Source of the DNA: Phycisphaerales bacterium | Lineage (GTDB): Bacteria; Planctomycetota; Phycisphaerae; Phycisphaerales; UBA1924 | Direction of reading: 5' to 3' | Length of the DNA: 42,526 bases | Assembly (NCBI GenBank): GCA_029260435.1 | Contig: JAJDDG010000147.1 | Span: 1-42,526 of the forward strand | Shown here: one piece after another, positions 35,001 through 42,274 of the stretch | Position numbering within the stretch: position 1 is the first letter of the stretch | Layout of the letters: the number at the start of each line of letters is the position of its first letter | Made by a program: the position numbers and the translations under genes | The notes under the pieces: generated by a model | What the model saw: only the letters and a program-made list of their open reading frames with translations | What the model was told of the DNA's origin: nothing | Database searches by the model: none

Positions 35001-35643
35001 CGCGGGTGTGCAGTCGTTTAGCGCGTCGATCGCGCAGGACTTCAAGGCGCAGGCGATTGTTGCTGTGGTGCTGAGTTTCCTGCTGATCATGGCGTATATC
35101 TGGATCCGGTTCGGTTCGATTCGTTATTCGATGGCGGCGATCACTGCGCTGCTGCACGATGTGGTCGCGGTGCTTGGGTTGATCGCGCTTGCGGAGATTC
35201 TCTACGAGAACTTCCCCGCTCTCGCGGCGATCGGGATCCAGCCGTTTAAGATCGACCTGGGTCTGGTGGCGGCGATCCTGACGATCATTGGGTATTCGCT
35301 GAACGACACGATCGTGATTCTGGACCGTATCCGTGAGAACCGCGGGAAGCTGGCGTACGCCTCGCGGGATTGCATCAACAGCTCGATCTCGCAGACGCTG
35401 AGCCGGACGCTGATTACGTCGGGCACGACGCTGGTGGCGTTGACTGTGATGTTCGTGATCGGTGGGGAGGGGATCGCGTCGTTCACGTATGCGTTGTTGT
35501 GCGGCGTGGTTGTCGGGACGTACTCCTCGATCGCGGTTGCATCGCCTATGGTGTATTCGAAGAAGATTCCTCCGGCGTCGCGTCAATATGCGGCGGCGCA
35601 CTCGGCGGAGGCTGAGCGGGAACTGATCGGTAGCGCGTCCTGA
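32077..35643 (+). CDS. secDF: Fused protein translocase SecD-SecF
   Basis: An 1188-aa RND-type protein that uses the proton gradient to complete Sec export. The SecD half has LGKDLAGGVSLTYSVD, a large periplasmic region with extra helical segments (about residues 130-300), SARLGDRPISQNTLAPTLGK, and GIVLTFGMAVDANVLIYERI with the proton-relay Asp. The SecF half begins near residue 690 with GTEFRGGTEVTVELR and has RYSMAAITALLHDVVAVLGL, IGYSLNDTIVILDRIREN and SRTLITSGTTLVAL. Twelve membrane helices are expected. Fusion is known in several phyla including planctomycetes; the periplasmic insertion makes it longer than the usual 700-900 aa of fused forms. Confidence 0.95.
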   Translation: MQHIGRNSAMVIALVLLCLAAIFPPERNLRLGKDLAGGVSLTYSVDVKPSDPHNTVDLTIQVLKDRLDPNGMKELSIVQQGRDRIEISFPLPNDEVKELRGAFEAELDKLRDFEIDPSAFERALRATGETRVARLEEMIDGSAAREQMLRPVIDAVGMTDIAREAYETYVAAGGADDDESARLLDSAVDAEEALESARGGVTAALVSADDVRGALELSPVQPMVLNSQTKNMDMLESPRELALSSVRGRARQLDEAMAGREFAEGEIGDVERTLDSALAAHAVYAAQRQGFDDPNEVIRLLRGAGVLTFRIAMEPGIRTDEQQLRKQLRERGPDAVNEDGVRWFALNKLEDWYDDTDSFGLLRSDPGVYFQSYHGKIVEERDGVYYMLFHDDPTQRMTRAEGEWSVRSSSQGIDDRGRPAINFRMDARGATLMGRLTDSNVGRPMGVLLDDRVYTAPNINQRLTDNIQIHGSFQTREITEIIKMLNAGSLSARLGDRPISQNTLAPTLGKDNLMKGLEASWIALVAVCVFMVIYYFSNGVVAMLALATNAILILGAMSLTRAAFTLPGIAGIVLTFGMAVDANVLIYERIREELAKGNDLKASIRISYKKVMSTIVDANVTNLIVCFVLAYTATPEVKGFAITLGIGIVATLFSALIVTRLIYAIMLDFVKIKTMRQLPIVLPVIDKVLTPRLDFIGLRPLFVVVSTVLVGSGIFMVASQGEQMLGTEFRGGTEVTVELRADAERMNREAVELRVMDIVSKAEAALEADAGDAEALVLARLTDALVVPVNPESDGVTSGVFKISSTISEDEATELSEQQVLQEAIVAAFVDVIDQRQPLRFDGWDSEALSAAPINKVIREDLGSNIGRPEVRIPVDRYVGGVAVVMDNFESPLPSREELEKRLDHMRAQPDYSALLKRAHELVVLDGSDAAVETAVLLSIDSSVSFYTDEARWNESVAGREWSLVRDALTGATTLAGVQSFSASIAQDFKAQAIVAVVLSFLLIMAYIWIRFGSIRYSMAAITALLHDVVAVLGLIALAEILYENFPALAAIGIQPFKIDLGLVAAILTIIGYSLNDTIVILDRIRENRGKLAYASRDCINSSISQTLSRTLITSGTTLVALTVMFVIGGEGIASFTYALLCGVVVGTYSSIAVASPMVYSKKIPPASRQYAAAHSAEAERELIGSAS

Positions 35644-35703
35644 GCGGGTTGTTTCAACCGGGGACGCGATCGTGGCGATGGAGGAGCCAAGGAGGGCGAC
35701 GGC

Positions 35704-36366
35704 TTGAGCGGTCTGCACCCGAATCCCGGGGGGGAACACGATAGCTCGGGCGGTGCGCGCCTGGCGATGGCGGTGGGTGTGCTGGTGGTGATCTGGTTTG
35801 TGGTGTACTGGCTGACGCCGAGCGGTGGGGAAGAGGCGGTGGTGGTGCGGTTCGACGATGCGGCGGGCGGCGCGGGGGTTGAGATCGAAGATGCTGCGCG
35901 GGATGCGGTGCCTGTCGAGCCTGTCGTGGAAGATATAGACGATGGTGTGGGGATCATCCGCCCGGAGTTCACGGAGTATGTCACGGAGAAGGGCGACAAC
36001 GCGTGGACGATCTCGGAGAAGGTGTACGGCACGCCGGGGTACGCGCGCCGGATCATGAACGCGAATCCGTTGACGGATTTTACGCGGTTGCGCACGGGGC
36101 AGCGGGTGCGGGTGCCGAAGGATCCGGCGAATGTGCAGGGGTTGCCTGCGGATGGATCGGGTGAACCGATGGCGCCGGAGGCGGCGTACACGGAGTACAT
36201 CGTGCAGCGGAACGACACGCTGACGGGGATCGCCAAGGCGCTGTACGGGAAGGCTTCGTACTGGACGATGATCCGGGACGCGAACCCTGGGAAGATCAAT
36301 CAGGGTGGGACGAATATCCGACCGGGTATGACGATCATGATTCCGCCGCCGCCGAATGATGGATAG
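35704..36366 (+). CDS. Membrane-anchored protein with two LysM domains
   Basis: A 220-aa protein with one N-terminal membrane helix (LAMAVGVLVVIWFVVYWL, 20-37), an acidic linker (to about residue 88) and two LysM domains, 91-139 (EYVTEKGDNAWTISEKVYGT start) and 164-215 (EYIVQRNDTLTGIAKALYGK start). LysM binds N-acetylglucosamine chains, so it probably touches peptidoglycan from the inner membrane. The start is TTG 35704, chosen for AAGGAGG 8 nt upstream. No enzymatic domain. Last gene of the tgt-yajC-secDF run. Confidence 0.88.
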   Translation: MSGLHPNPGGEHDSSGGARLAMAVGVLVVIWFVVYWLTPSGGEEAVVVRFDDAAGGAGVEIEDAARDAVPVEPVVEDIDDGVGIIRPEFTEYVTEKGDNAWTISEKVYGTPGYARRIMNANPLTDFTRLRTGQRVRVPKDPANVQGLPADGSGEPMAPEAAYTEYIVQRNDTLTGIAKALYGKASYWTMIRDANPGKINQGGTNIRPGMTIMIPPPPNDG

Positions 36367-36375
36367 GAAAAGAGA

Positions 36376-36556
36376 GAGAAGACATGCCCACCCCTTCGGT
36401 GTGGGCATGCCACACAGAGTGGGGTCGTAGAAGAAGGCACCGGGGAGCAGGCACCGGGCATCAGGGAAGACAGAAGACATGCCCGCGCTGCGCGTGGGCA
36501 TGCCACGCAGCCATGTGTGCTCCCTGCACGCCTTGCCCGCTGGGCCAAGGCGTGGC
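36376..36556. repeat. Cluster of three REP-like palindromes
   Basis: Three hairpins in about 180 nt between convergent genes. Copy 1: CATGCCCAC (36383-36391) with GTGGGCATG (36401-36409). Copy 2: CATGCCC (36478-36484) with GGGCATG (36496-36502). Each is preceded by AGAAGA and followed by CCAC. Copy 3: CACGCCTTG (36527-36535) with CAAGGCGTG (36546-36554), a related form. Copies 1 and 2 are direct repeats of about 40 nt. They lack T-runs, so are more likely dispersed repetitive elements than terminators, though they may stabilise mRNA ends. Confidence 0.75.
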
Positions 36557-36573
36557 ACCCGGAGATTCGATGA

Positions 36574-36732
36574 TTACTTGCCGATGGACTTGCCCTCGAC
36601 TGTGAGGGATGTGCGGCGTTTTGTTTTTCGTTTGCGCTTGTAGGGGATGAGCGGGCGCAGGATGAACCATGCGCCGGCGAGCGCGGCGAGGGAGGCGACC
36701 CAGAACTGCCAGTCGTTGATCGGGAAGGACAT
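36574..36732 (-). CDS. Small membrane protein downstream of feoB
   Basis: A 52-aa protein starting 2 nt after the feoB stop. It has one membrane helix (FWVASLAALAGAWFILRPLI) preceded by INDW and followed by a strongly basic stretch KRKRKTKRR. Position fits the small FeoB-associated membrane proteins or FeoC-like subunits of other bacteria, but it has no cysteines and no winged helix. A role in the Feo complex is inferred from position only. Confidence 0.65.
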   Translation of the reverse strand: MSFPINDWQFWVASLAALAGAWFILRPLIPYKRKRKTKRRTSLTVEGKSIGK

Positions 36733-36734
36733 CG

Positions 36735-38741
36735 TCAGGCGCCGATGGTAAGGGATGCGAGGGTGTAGGCGAGGAACGCGCCGGAGTATGCGACGGCGGT
36801 CATCCATGCGAACTGGAGGGCGGCCCACTTCCATGAGCCGGATTCCTTTGCTGTGACGGCGAGTGTGGGCAGGCAGAGCATGGCGAGGACGAAGAATGTG
36901 AGCAGGGACCACGCGGTCGGGCGGTCGAAGAGCGGGGAGCCGTCATCGCGCTTCGCGGAGGCGATGTCGTTGAGGACGGAGTCGGAGTCTGTGTCGTCGT
37001 CACCGGCGATGACGACCGCCATGGTGGAGACGAAGACTTCTCGAGCGGCGAGGGAGGTGAAGACGCCGATGGAGAGGCGCCAGTCGAAGCCGAGGGGTTC
37101 GAAGACGGGCTGGATGAAGTGCCCGAGTTTGCCGGCGAATGAGTTTGCTTTGGCGTGGGCGGATTCGATGCGGTCTGCATCGGCGAAGATTTGGGTGGCT
37201 TGCTCTGGGTTTGCGGGTTCGATCTGGGCGGCTTGTGCGCGGAGTGATTCGGCTTGGGGGGGCGGAGTGCTGATGGGGTAGGACTCGAGCCACCAGAGGA
37301 TGATGGTGATGGCGAGGATGACGGTGCCGGCGTTTTTGAGGAAGACGAGCCCGCGGTCCCATGTTGTCATGAGCGCGGTGCGCAAGGATGGGAGTTTGTA
37401 GGAGGGGAGTTCGAGCATGAAGAGGCGGGAGGGAGAGCGGAGGAGAGTGTGCCTGAAGAAGAAGGCGCTGGCGAGTGCGGCGGCGATGCCGAGTGCGTAG
37501 CACCCGACGAAGGCGAGTGGGGCGAGGAGTGGTCTGTCTCTGAAGAGGACGGTGACGAGCAGGGCATAGACCGGGAGTCGGGCGGAGCAGGTCATGAAGG
37601 GTGCGACGAGGATTGTGGCGAGGCGCTGCTTGCGGTCGGGCACTGCGCGGGCTGCCATGATCGCGGGGAGTGCGCAGGCGTGGGCGGTGAGGAGTGGGAC
37701 GAAGGCGTGGCCCGGGAGGCCGACTGGTTTGAGCATGCGGTCGATGACGAATGTTGCGCGGGCGAGGTAGCCGGTGTCTTCGAGCAGGGAGAGCAGGAAG
37801 AAGAGCAGGAGGATCTGGGGCAGGAAGATCAGTGTTGCGCCGACACCCGTGATGAGCCCGTCGGCGATGAGTGAGGAGAGGATGCCCTCGGGCAGCGCGG
37901 TGGCGGCGGCGTTGGCGAGGCGTGCGAAGACGAGGTCGATGAGATCCATGGGGATCGTTGCGAACTTGAAGACGACCCAGAAGAGCCCTGCCATGACGAG
38001 GGCGAATGCGAAGACGCCGAGGATCGGGTGGGTGAATGCGTGGTCGAGGCGTTCGGTGAAGCGTTCGCGGGCGATCGCGGGTGGGGCGAGTGAGACGGCG
38101 CGTGTGATTTCGTCTGCCCATTGTTCGGCGGCTGCTGGGGAGCCGGCGGGGGTGGTTGAGGGGATGCGGGCCTGTGGCAGCGTTGCGGTGAGTTTGTCGA
38201 GCCCTTCGGCGGTGCGCGCGCAGATGGGGACGACGGGGCAGCCGGTGCGCTCGGTGAGGATTTCCAGATCGATGTGCAGCCCGCGGTTGCGGGCGAGATC
38301 GATCATGTTGATCGCGATGATTGTGGGGAGGCGGCGGCGGGCGGTTTCGGCGAGGAAGACGAGGTTGCGCCCGAGGTTTGTCGCGTCGAGGATGACCAGT
38401 AGTGCATCCGGCTCGGCTTTGATTTCGCCGCGGGGCGCGGTGTTGCCTGCGATGACATCGCGGCAGACGGCGGCTTCGGGCTGATCGATTTCGAGGGAGT
38501 AGACGCCCGGCAGATCGATGAGCTGCGCGGCGGAGCCGTCCGGCAGGTCGATGATCGCGGTGCGGGATTCCTGGGTGGTGCCGGGGAAGTTGGAGGTTTT
38601 GTGGCGGAGCCCGGTGAGGCGGTTGAAGAGTGTGGTTTTGCCGGTGTTGGGGTTGCCGAGCAGGGCGATGCGCATCGTTCGCGCCGTTGGCAAGGGTTGA
38701 TCGGGTTCGGGGTGGGGGGCGGTCACGGCGTGAGGGAGCAT
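36735..38741 (-). CDS. feoB: Ferrous iron transporter FeoB
   Basis: A 668-aa inner-membrane Fe(II) transporter with a cytoplasmic G domain: G1 LLGNPNTGKTTLFN, G2 NFPGTT, G3 DLPGVYSL, G4 NMID, followed by the GDI-like helical region and a polytopic domain with two Gate motifs (GVFAFALVMAGLFWVVFKFA, LPQILLLFFLLSLLEDTGYL, LLTAHACALPAIMAARAV). Length is near the small end of the family. The start at 38741 (MLPHAV) has no clear binding site; the internal ATG 38675 (MRIALLGNPN) is the family-like alternative. Follows feoA by 18 nt and is likely under the Fur-box-like promoter at 39084-39113. Confidence 0.95.
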   Translation of the reverse strand: MLPHAVTAPHPEPDQPLPTARTMRIALLGNPNTGKTTLFNRLTGLRHKTSNFPGTTQESRTAIIDLPDGSAAQLIDLPGVYSLEIDQPEAAVCRDVIAGNTAPRGEIKAEPDALLVILDATNLGRNLVFLAETARRRLPTIIAINMIDLARNRGLHIDLEILTERTGCPVVPICARTAEGLDKLTATLPQARIPSTTPAGSPAAAEQWADEITRAVSLAPPAIARERFTERLDHAFTHPILGVFAFALVMAGLFWVVFKFATIPMDLIDLVFARLANAAATALPEGILSSLIADGLITGVGATLIFLPQILLLFFLLSLLEDTGYLARATFVIDRMLKPVGLPGHAFVPLLTAHACALPAIMAARAVPDRKQRLATILVAPFMTCSARLPVYALLVTVLFRDRPLLAPLAFVGCYALGIAAALASAFFFRHTLLRSPSRLFMLELPSYKLPSLRTALMTTWDRGLVFLKNAGTVILAITIILWWLESYPISTPPPQAESLRAQAAQIEPANPEQATQIFADADRIESAHAKANSFAGKLGHFIQPVFEPLGFDWRLSIGVFTSLAAREVFVSTMAVVIAGDDDTDSDSVLNDIASAKRDDGSPLFDRPTAWSLLTFFVLAMLCLPTLAVTAKESGSWKWAALQFAWMTAVAYSGAFLAYTLASLTIGA

Positions 38742-38759
38742 CGGGGGAGAGGTGTTTGG

Positions 38760-39041
38760 TTAGTCGTCGGAGGACGAGACGGTGACCATTTGGGCGACGC
38801 GGCGGGAGATGCCCAAGGAACAGGATGAGCCTGCTTCGTCGGTGATTTTGACGATGCAGGGTTCGCCCGAGCGGGTGATCTGGATTTGGGCGTTGGTGCG
38901 GAGCCCGAGTGCGCGGAGCATATCACCTTCCTGGCGATCGAGACGGCAGCCGGTGATGCGGGCGCAGGTGCCGGTTTCAAGGTCGCAGAGACACTCTTCA
39001 CGGTGTGTGAGTTTTGGCGGTGTGGTGTCTGAGATGGTCAT
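38760..39041 (-). CDS. feoA: FeoA-domain protein
   Basis: A 93-aa SH3-like FeoA protein, cytoplasmic partner of FeoB. The fold is seen in GTCARITGCRLDRQEGDMLRAL (as landmarks GTCARITG, DRQEGDMLRALGL), AQIQITRSGEPCIVKI and LGISRRVAQMVTV. An N-terminal extension with HREECLCDLETGTC adds cysteines that FeoA usually lacks. Start ATG 39041 lies 5 nt after GGAG; a longer frame to 39182 would cover the promoter and is rejected. Confidence 0.9.
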   Translation of the reverse strand: MTISDTTPPKLTHREECLCDLETGTCARITGCRLDRQEGDMLRALGLRTNAQIQITRSGEPCIVKITDEAGSSCSLGISRRVAQMVTVSSSDD

Positions 39042-39083
39042 GGGGTCTCCGGCGGGTAGGCCGCTGTGGTGAGCGGTTGAGAT

Positions 39084-39113
39084 ATAGTAGGGGGTATTGA
39101 GACTGAATCGCAA
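39084..39113 (-). promoter_or_regulatory. feoA promoter with overlapping Fur-box-like operator
   Basis: On the minus strand TTGCGA (39113-39108), an 18-nt spacer and TACTAT (39089-39084) make a sigma-70-type promoter, with a start about 36 nt before the feoA ATG. The -35 lies in TTGAGACTGAATCGCAA (39097-39113), which agrees with TGAGAATGATTCTCA-type Fur boxes at 12 of 15 positions. Two further TGAGATA sequences flank it (39079 and 39118). Iron-dependent repression is inferred. The rest of the 303-nt gap up to 39344 shows nothing else that I can support. Confidence 0.6.
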
Positions 39114-39344
39114 GTACTGAGATAGGGGTTCTGTCAGTGCGGGGGCAGGGGTGGCGGAATGGGGCGAAAAGAGGCTGAACACTTGGGGTAGAGCACCATA
39201 GAGCGAAAAAAGGGATATTGGAGGCGGTTATCGGGGATTTTGTCCGCGCGGAGGTGATATGAGTGGTGTAGGGATCACCGCGTAGCTGGTGGCAATGGCA
39301 TTGGCATTGTCGATATCGAATTCTGTTCGGCGTGGGGCAAGCTC

Positions 39345-39857
39345 TCAGTGAGTGAGCGGTAGCGGCAGTTCGCGCTTGATACGTATTCGGACACTTTTGA
39401 ACGCGGGTGTGCGCGCGTTGGGATCTGCGCGGCGGGGCACGAGGACGTTTGCCTCGGGAAAATACATCGCGGCGTTGCCCGCGCGGATGTCGAACGCTCG
39501 CACGAGCACCCGGTGCATCTCGGCGGTTTCGTTGGAGACGGTCACGGTGTCGTTTTCGGTGAGCCCCATCGCGTCGATATCGGCTTGGTTCATGAGGATC
39601 ACGTCGCGCCGATTCTGCCCTCGATATATGTCCTGCTCTTCGTAGACGACGGTGTTGAACTGCCCTTCGCTGCGGATGGTCATCAGTGTGAGCGAATTGG
39701 GGGGTTGGTTCCGGGTGGGGATGGGCACGGCGTGGAAATGCGCGCGGCCCGGAGCGGGTCTTCCTCGTGTTCTTCTTCGCCATCGTCAGCCTCCTTGCTG
39801 ACAACGAGCATCATCGATCTCGGTACAAGGCGCAACCCGCCCATGCGCTGAACAAAC
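39345..39857 (-). pseudogene. Remnant of a YdeP/FdhA-type molybdopterin oxidoreductase (C-terminal part)
   Basis: A C-terminal fragment of a molybdopterin-dependent oxidoreductase alpha subunit. From GTG 39728 the frame reads 127 aa: LTLMTIRSEGQFNTVVYEEQ, DIYRGQNRRDVILMNQADID, RAFDIRAGNAAMYFPEANVL, VPRRADPNARTPAFKSV, the molydop-binding domain. Homology seems to continue upstream of the GTG (GRAHFHA), in a frame closed by TGA at 39788-39786, while the adjacent frame gives a plausible upstream stretch (MMLVVSKEADDGEEEHEEDP), suggesting a frameshift near 39750. The catalytic part of the protein, about 600 residues, is absent, and the sequence runs into the inverted repeat at 39858. Confidence 0.6.
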
Positions 39858-39878
39858 GAGCCGTCAAACAGGACCTAG
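39858..39878 (-). repeat. Left copy of the 21-bp inverted repeat
   Basis: Begins GAGCCGTCAAACAGG and ends ACCTAG at 39878. Identical in inverse orientation to 42254-42274. Inside it, AACTGG recurs near both copies (39889-39894 and, inverted, 42244-42249) at slightly different spacing, giving an extended imperfect repeat. Confidence 0.9.
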
Positions 39879-39935
39879 ACTAACTCTGGAACTGGACCGG
39901 GTTATGGTGGACAGACCAGTATGGGGACAGATGGA

Positions 39936-42155
39936 TCACAGATTCGGATCCGATTGGCACAGGCGGCATTTCTTAAACACATCGCCCCCATCCCTTGCAC
40001 AACGCTCCACTGGGCGTCCGCAACAACATGGTTCTCCCCAAAGGTTCATGTAGGATTTTCCAAGTGGAGCGACAGTCAATTTACCCCGCTCGTCGGCAGT
40101 TATTCGACGACGCCAAAGCGCGCAGTGTTCATTATTCATTCTCTTGTAGCCAACATCCTTCATTTGCTGATACGCAGCATTTTCATTCTTGAGACTGCTT
40201 TTGGATACCCATTTTTCCACCTTCTTAATGTCTGAATCCAACCCTTTGCTCTTGCGGTATGAGTCCAACAACGATGGTATTTCAAGGCGTAAATCAGCAC
40301 CCCCAAGTACGGAGTAATCGACATCATCTGCTTTCCAAGGCGGGAGCAAACCTTCGTCTTCATAATCTTCCTTCGAAAGGCGACAACCTCCATTGCATTC
40401 GTCCCCAAAAGCATGCGGGGGATCATATATTGGCACACCGCTACACCACACCCAACCCTCCCATGTTGGTTCGTCGAGCCACCAAGCAAGATCCTCATGC
40501 GAGAGAGGCCACTTGGGAACACACCATGCTCCGTGTCGAATATTAATCCCATGCGTAATTAGAATTCCCAGTCCTTTCTGCCAAATATCAACCCGTTCGG
40601 TGATTAAAAAATCGCTATTCCGAGGACTCTGGTGAACCTTACTGAGAAGTTGTTTGAACGAACGTTTCCACGAATCAGACTCAATCCAGCCTTCGATGCC
40701 GAGCGAGCGACAGATATCTTCGGTCACAATTACTTGCTCATCCTCACACAATTTATCTGGCAGGGAACAATTGCAACGGGCCCATGCCATTGCAATCAAT
40801 TCTTTCGCCTGGTGAGTTATTTCCTTTGCGGAATCCGCATCTGATTCAATCCACTTAACGTGAAGTATTTTCCAATCATCTGTAAGATCAAAAGCGTCAA
40901 CGAACTTCTTTTCTGCGTACTTTTTATCCCCACAACCTCTCTCAAGTAATGAACCGACCCACTCGTCAATAATCCAGTCCACATATTCCGGGTCCGAAAC
41001 ACCCAAGGCGCAAAGGTTTGGAACACGCCGATTCTCAAGCAATCTGGTTAATTTCCGACGCTTCTTCGGACTCTGACAGATTTCTTTGAATCTATTTTGT
41101 GCTCCGGTAAATTTCTCATCAAGGGTAATTGCACCGGCTTTGCTAAGGGATCCGTAGCTTGCAATATCTTGGATCTGCTTGCTCTTGATTGCTTTGTATT
41201 CGGTGGACTGAAGCACATCCTCCAGATGATTTACTATTACCGCCCATGCGCTTTCGTCACCCAATGGGACATCGTCGTTCTTAGTCTCTAGGTGTCTATT
41301 TGCTTTCGGTGTAGCCCAACGGCCGAGTGGTGTCCATATCGTAGACGGCGTCCATTGAAAGGTGCTAGACCTTTCGGATTTCGTGCCACTAAGAATGCCA
41401 GTTTGCACGAATGCCTCTGCAACTTCCCTAGCTCGTTGGTCATCACACAGTCTGATTACGCGCGGCACACTCATCGTGTAACTCTCATCTTTGTGTTCAA
41501 GGCTTCCCGGCGTATCTGTTGGTTCAATATTTGGTATCTGGAACTCTTTTATATGGCTCATTGGAACACCGAAATTTCGCTGTGTTTTAGGCGAATCAAC
41601 CCAGATGTATCCCGCCATCAGCAGATGTTCTATGCTGGATCCTCTTTGGTTTTCAGCAGTGCTGCTCGCTTCAATCATCTCTATGACCCACTCGATCAGG
41701 CCTTGTACAGCATCAGGCGCTGTGCAAACCAACACATCGGTATTCTTTTCAAAAGCGTTTCGTGTAGCATTTGCACTACCGATCCAGATCGCCTGCGGAG
41801 CATCAATCGTTCCGAAGACAAAGGTCTTTACATGGAAAATACCTTCTCGTGAATCAATGAGCAGAACCTCACAATTGACGCTACCCACACGCCTAAGATC
41901 CTCGGCGCCCACAAAATCATTTCGGAGCAGAGTTTTTTTTCCAAAGTAATCACGGCTCTGTACGATCACTCTAAGTTTTCGCAGTTTGCCCACATCTTCA
42001 CTAAGAAGATCGCGAATAAATCTCCCATCCCAGTAGGCTGTAATAATTGTGGCTTCATTGACGCAACGCAATTGTTGCACGAGCCAGTCACGAGATAAGA
42101 TTTCAACTGCATCCTGATGGTTGGGTAGGCCACGGTATACGAAACTGTTATGCAT
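39936..42155 (-). CDS. PLD-type nuclease-like protein with large C-terminal region and Cys cluster
   Basis: A 739-aa protein not recognised as a named family. The N-terminal part (about 1-170) is PLD-like: EATIITAYWDGRFIRDLL, LRVIVQSRDYFGKK, then FHVKTFVFG (His108, Lys110) and WIGSANATRNAFEKNTDVLV (Ser127, Asn129, Glu136). Only one HxK half-motif is present, so a dimer would be needed, as in Nuc and BfiI; Gly115 takes the usual Asp place. Residues 170-690 show no domain that I can name. The end has Cys710/711/712, Cys719, Cys730 and Cys733, a probable zinc site. Start ATG 42155 follows AAGGAGAG; the frame runs open to 42194. AT-rich codon use and the flanking repeat point to transfer. Confidence 0.72.
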   Translation of the reverse strand: MHNSFVYRGLPNHQDAVEILSRDWLVQQLRCVNEATIITAYWDGRFIRDLLSEDVGKLRKLRVIVQSRDYFGKKTLLRNDFVGAEDLRRVGSVNCEVLLIDSREGIFHVKTFVFGTIDAPQAIWIGSANATRNAFEKNTDVLVCTAPDAVQGLIEWVIEMIEASSTAENQRGSSIEHLLMAGYIWVDSPKTQRNFGVPMSHIKEFQIPNIEPTDTPGSLEHKDESYTMSVPRVIRLCDDQRAREVAEAFVQTGILSGTKSERSSTFQWTPSTIWTPLGRWATPKANRHLETKNDDVPLGDESAWAVIVNHLEDVLQSTEYKAIKSKQIQDIASYGSLSKAGAITLDEKFTGAQNRFKEICQSPKKRRKLTRLLENRRVPNLCALGVSDPEYVDWIIDEWVGSLLERGCGDKKYAEKKFVDAFDLTDDWKILHVKWIESDADSAKEITHQAKELIAMAWARCNCSLPDKLCEDEQVIVTEDICRSLGIEGWIESDSWKRSFKQLLSKVHQSPRNSDFLITERVDIWQKGLGILITHGINIRHGAWCVPKWPLSHEDLAWWLDEPTWEGWVWCSGVPIYDPPHAFGDECNGGCRLSKEDYEDEGLLPPWKADDVDYSVLGGADLRLEIPSLLDSYRKSKGLDSDIKKVEKWVSKSSLKNENAAYQQMKDVGYKRMNNEHCALWRRRITADERGKLTVAPLGKSYMNLWGEPCCCGRPVERCARDGGDVFKKCRLCQSDPNL

Positions 42156-42253
42156 CTTAAACTCTCCTTGGCCAGCCCACACGGGTAATACCAAGAACTA
42201 TGGTAGACCAACGATGGGTTGTGCGCTTGTACCCAATCCTGTACCAGTTGAAG

Positions 42254-42274
42254 CTAGGTCCTGTTTGACGGCTC
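42254..42274 (+). repeat. Right copy of the 21-bp inverted repeat
   Basis: Begins CTAGGTCCTG and ends GACGGCTC; exact reverse complement of 39858-39878. The IS630-type transposase fragment begins at its outer edge. Confidence 0.9.

Larger units (their letters stand above)
39858..42274. mobile_element. Inverted-repeat-bounded insert carrying a single PLD-nuclease gene
   Basis: A roughly 2.4 kb segment bounded by a perfect 21-bp inverted repeat. It is AT-richer than its surroundings: two 60-nt lines sampled (40921 and 41101) are 45-47 percent GC, against over 60 percent in the neighbouring genes. It contains one gene and no transposase. No target-site duplication is obvious (left flank AACAAAC, right flank CAAGAGT). 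Two readings are open: a non-autonomous transposon with a cargo gene, or DNA lying between two outward-facing IS630-type ends, since IS630 elements insert at TA and a CTAG lies at the inner edge of each repeat. Confidence 0.6.
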
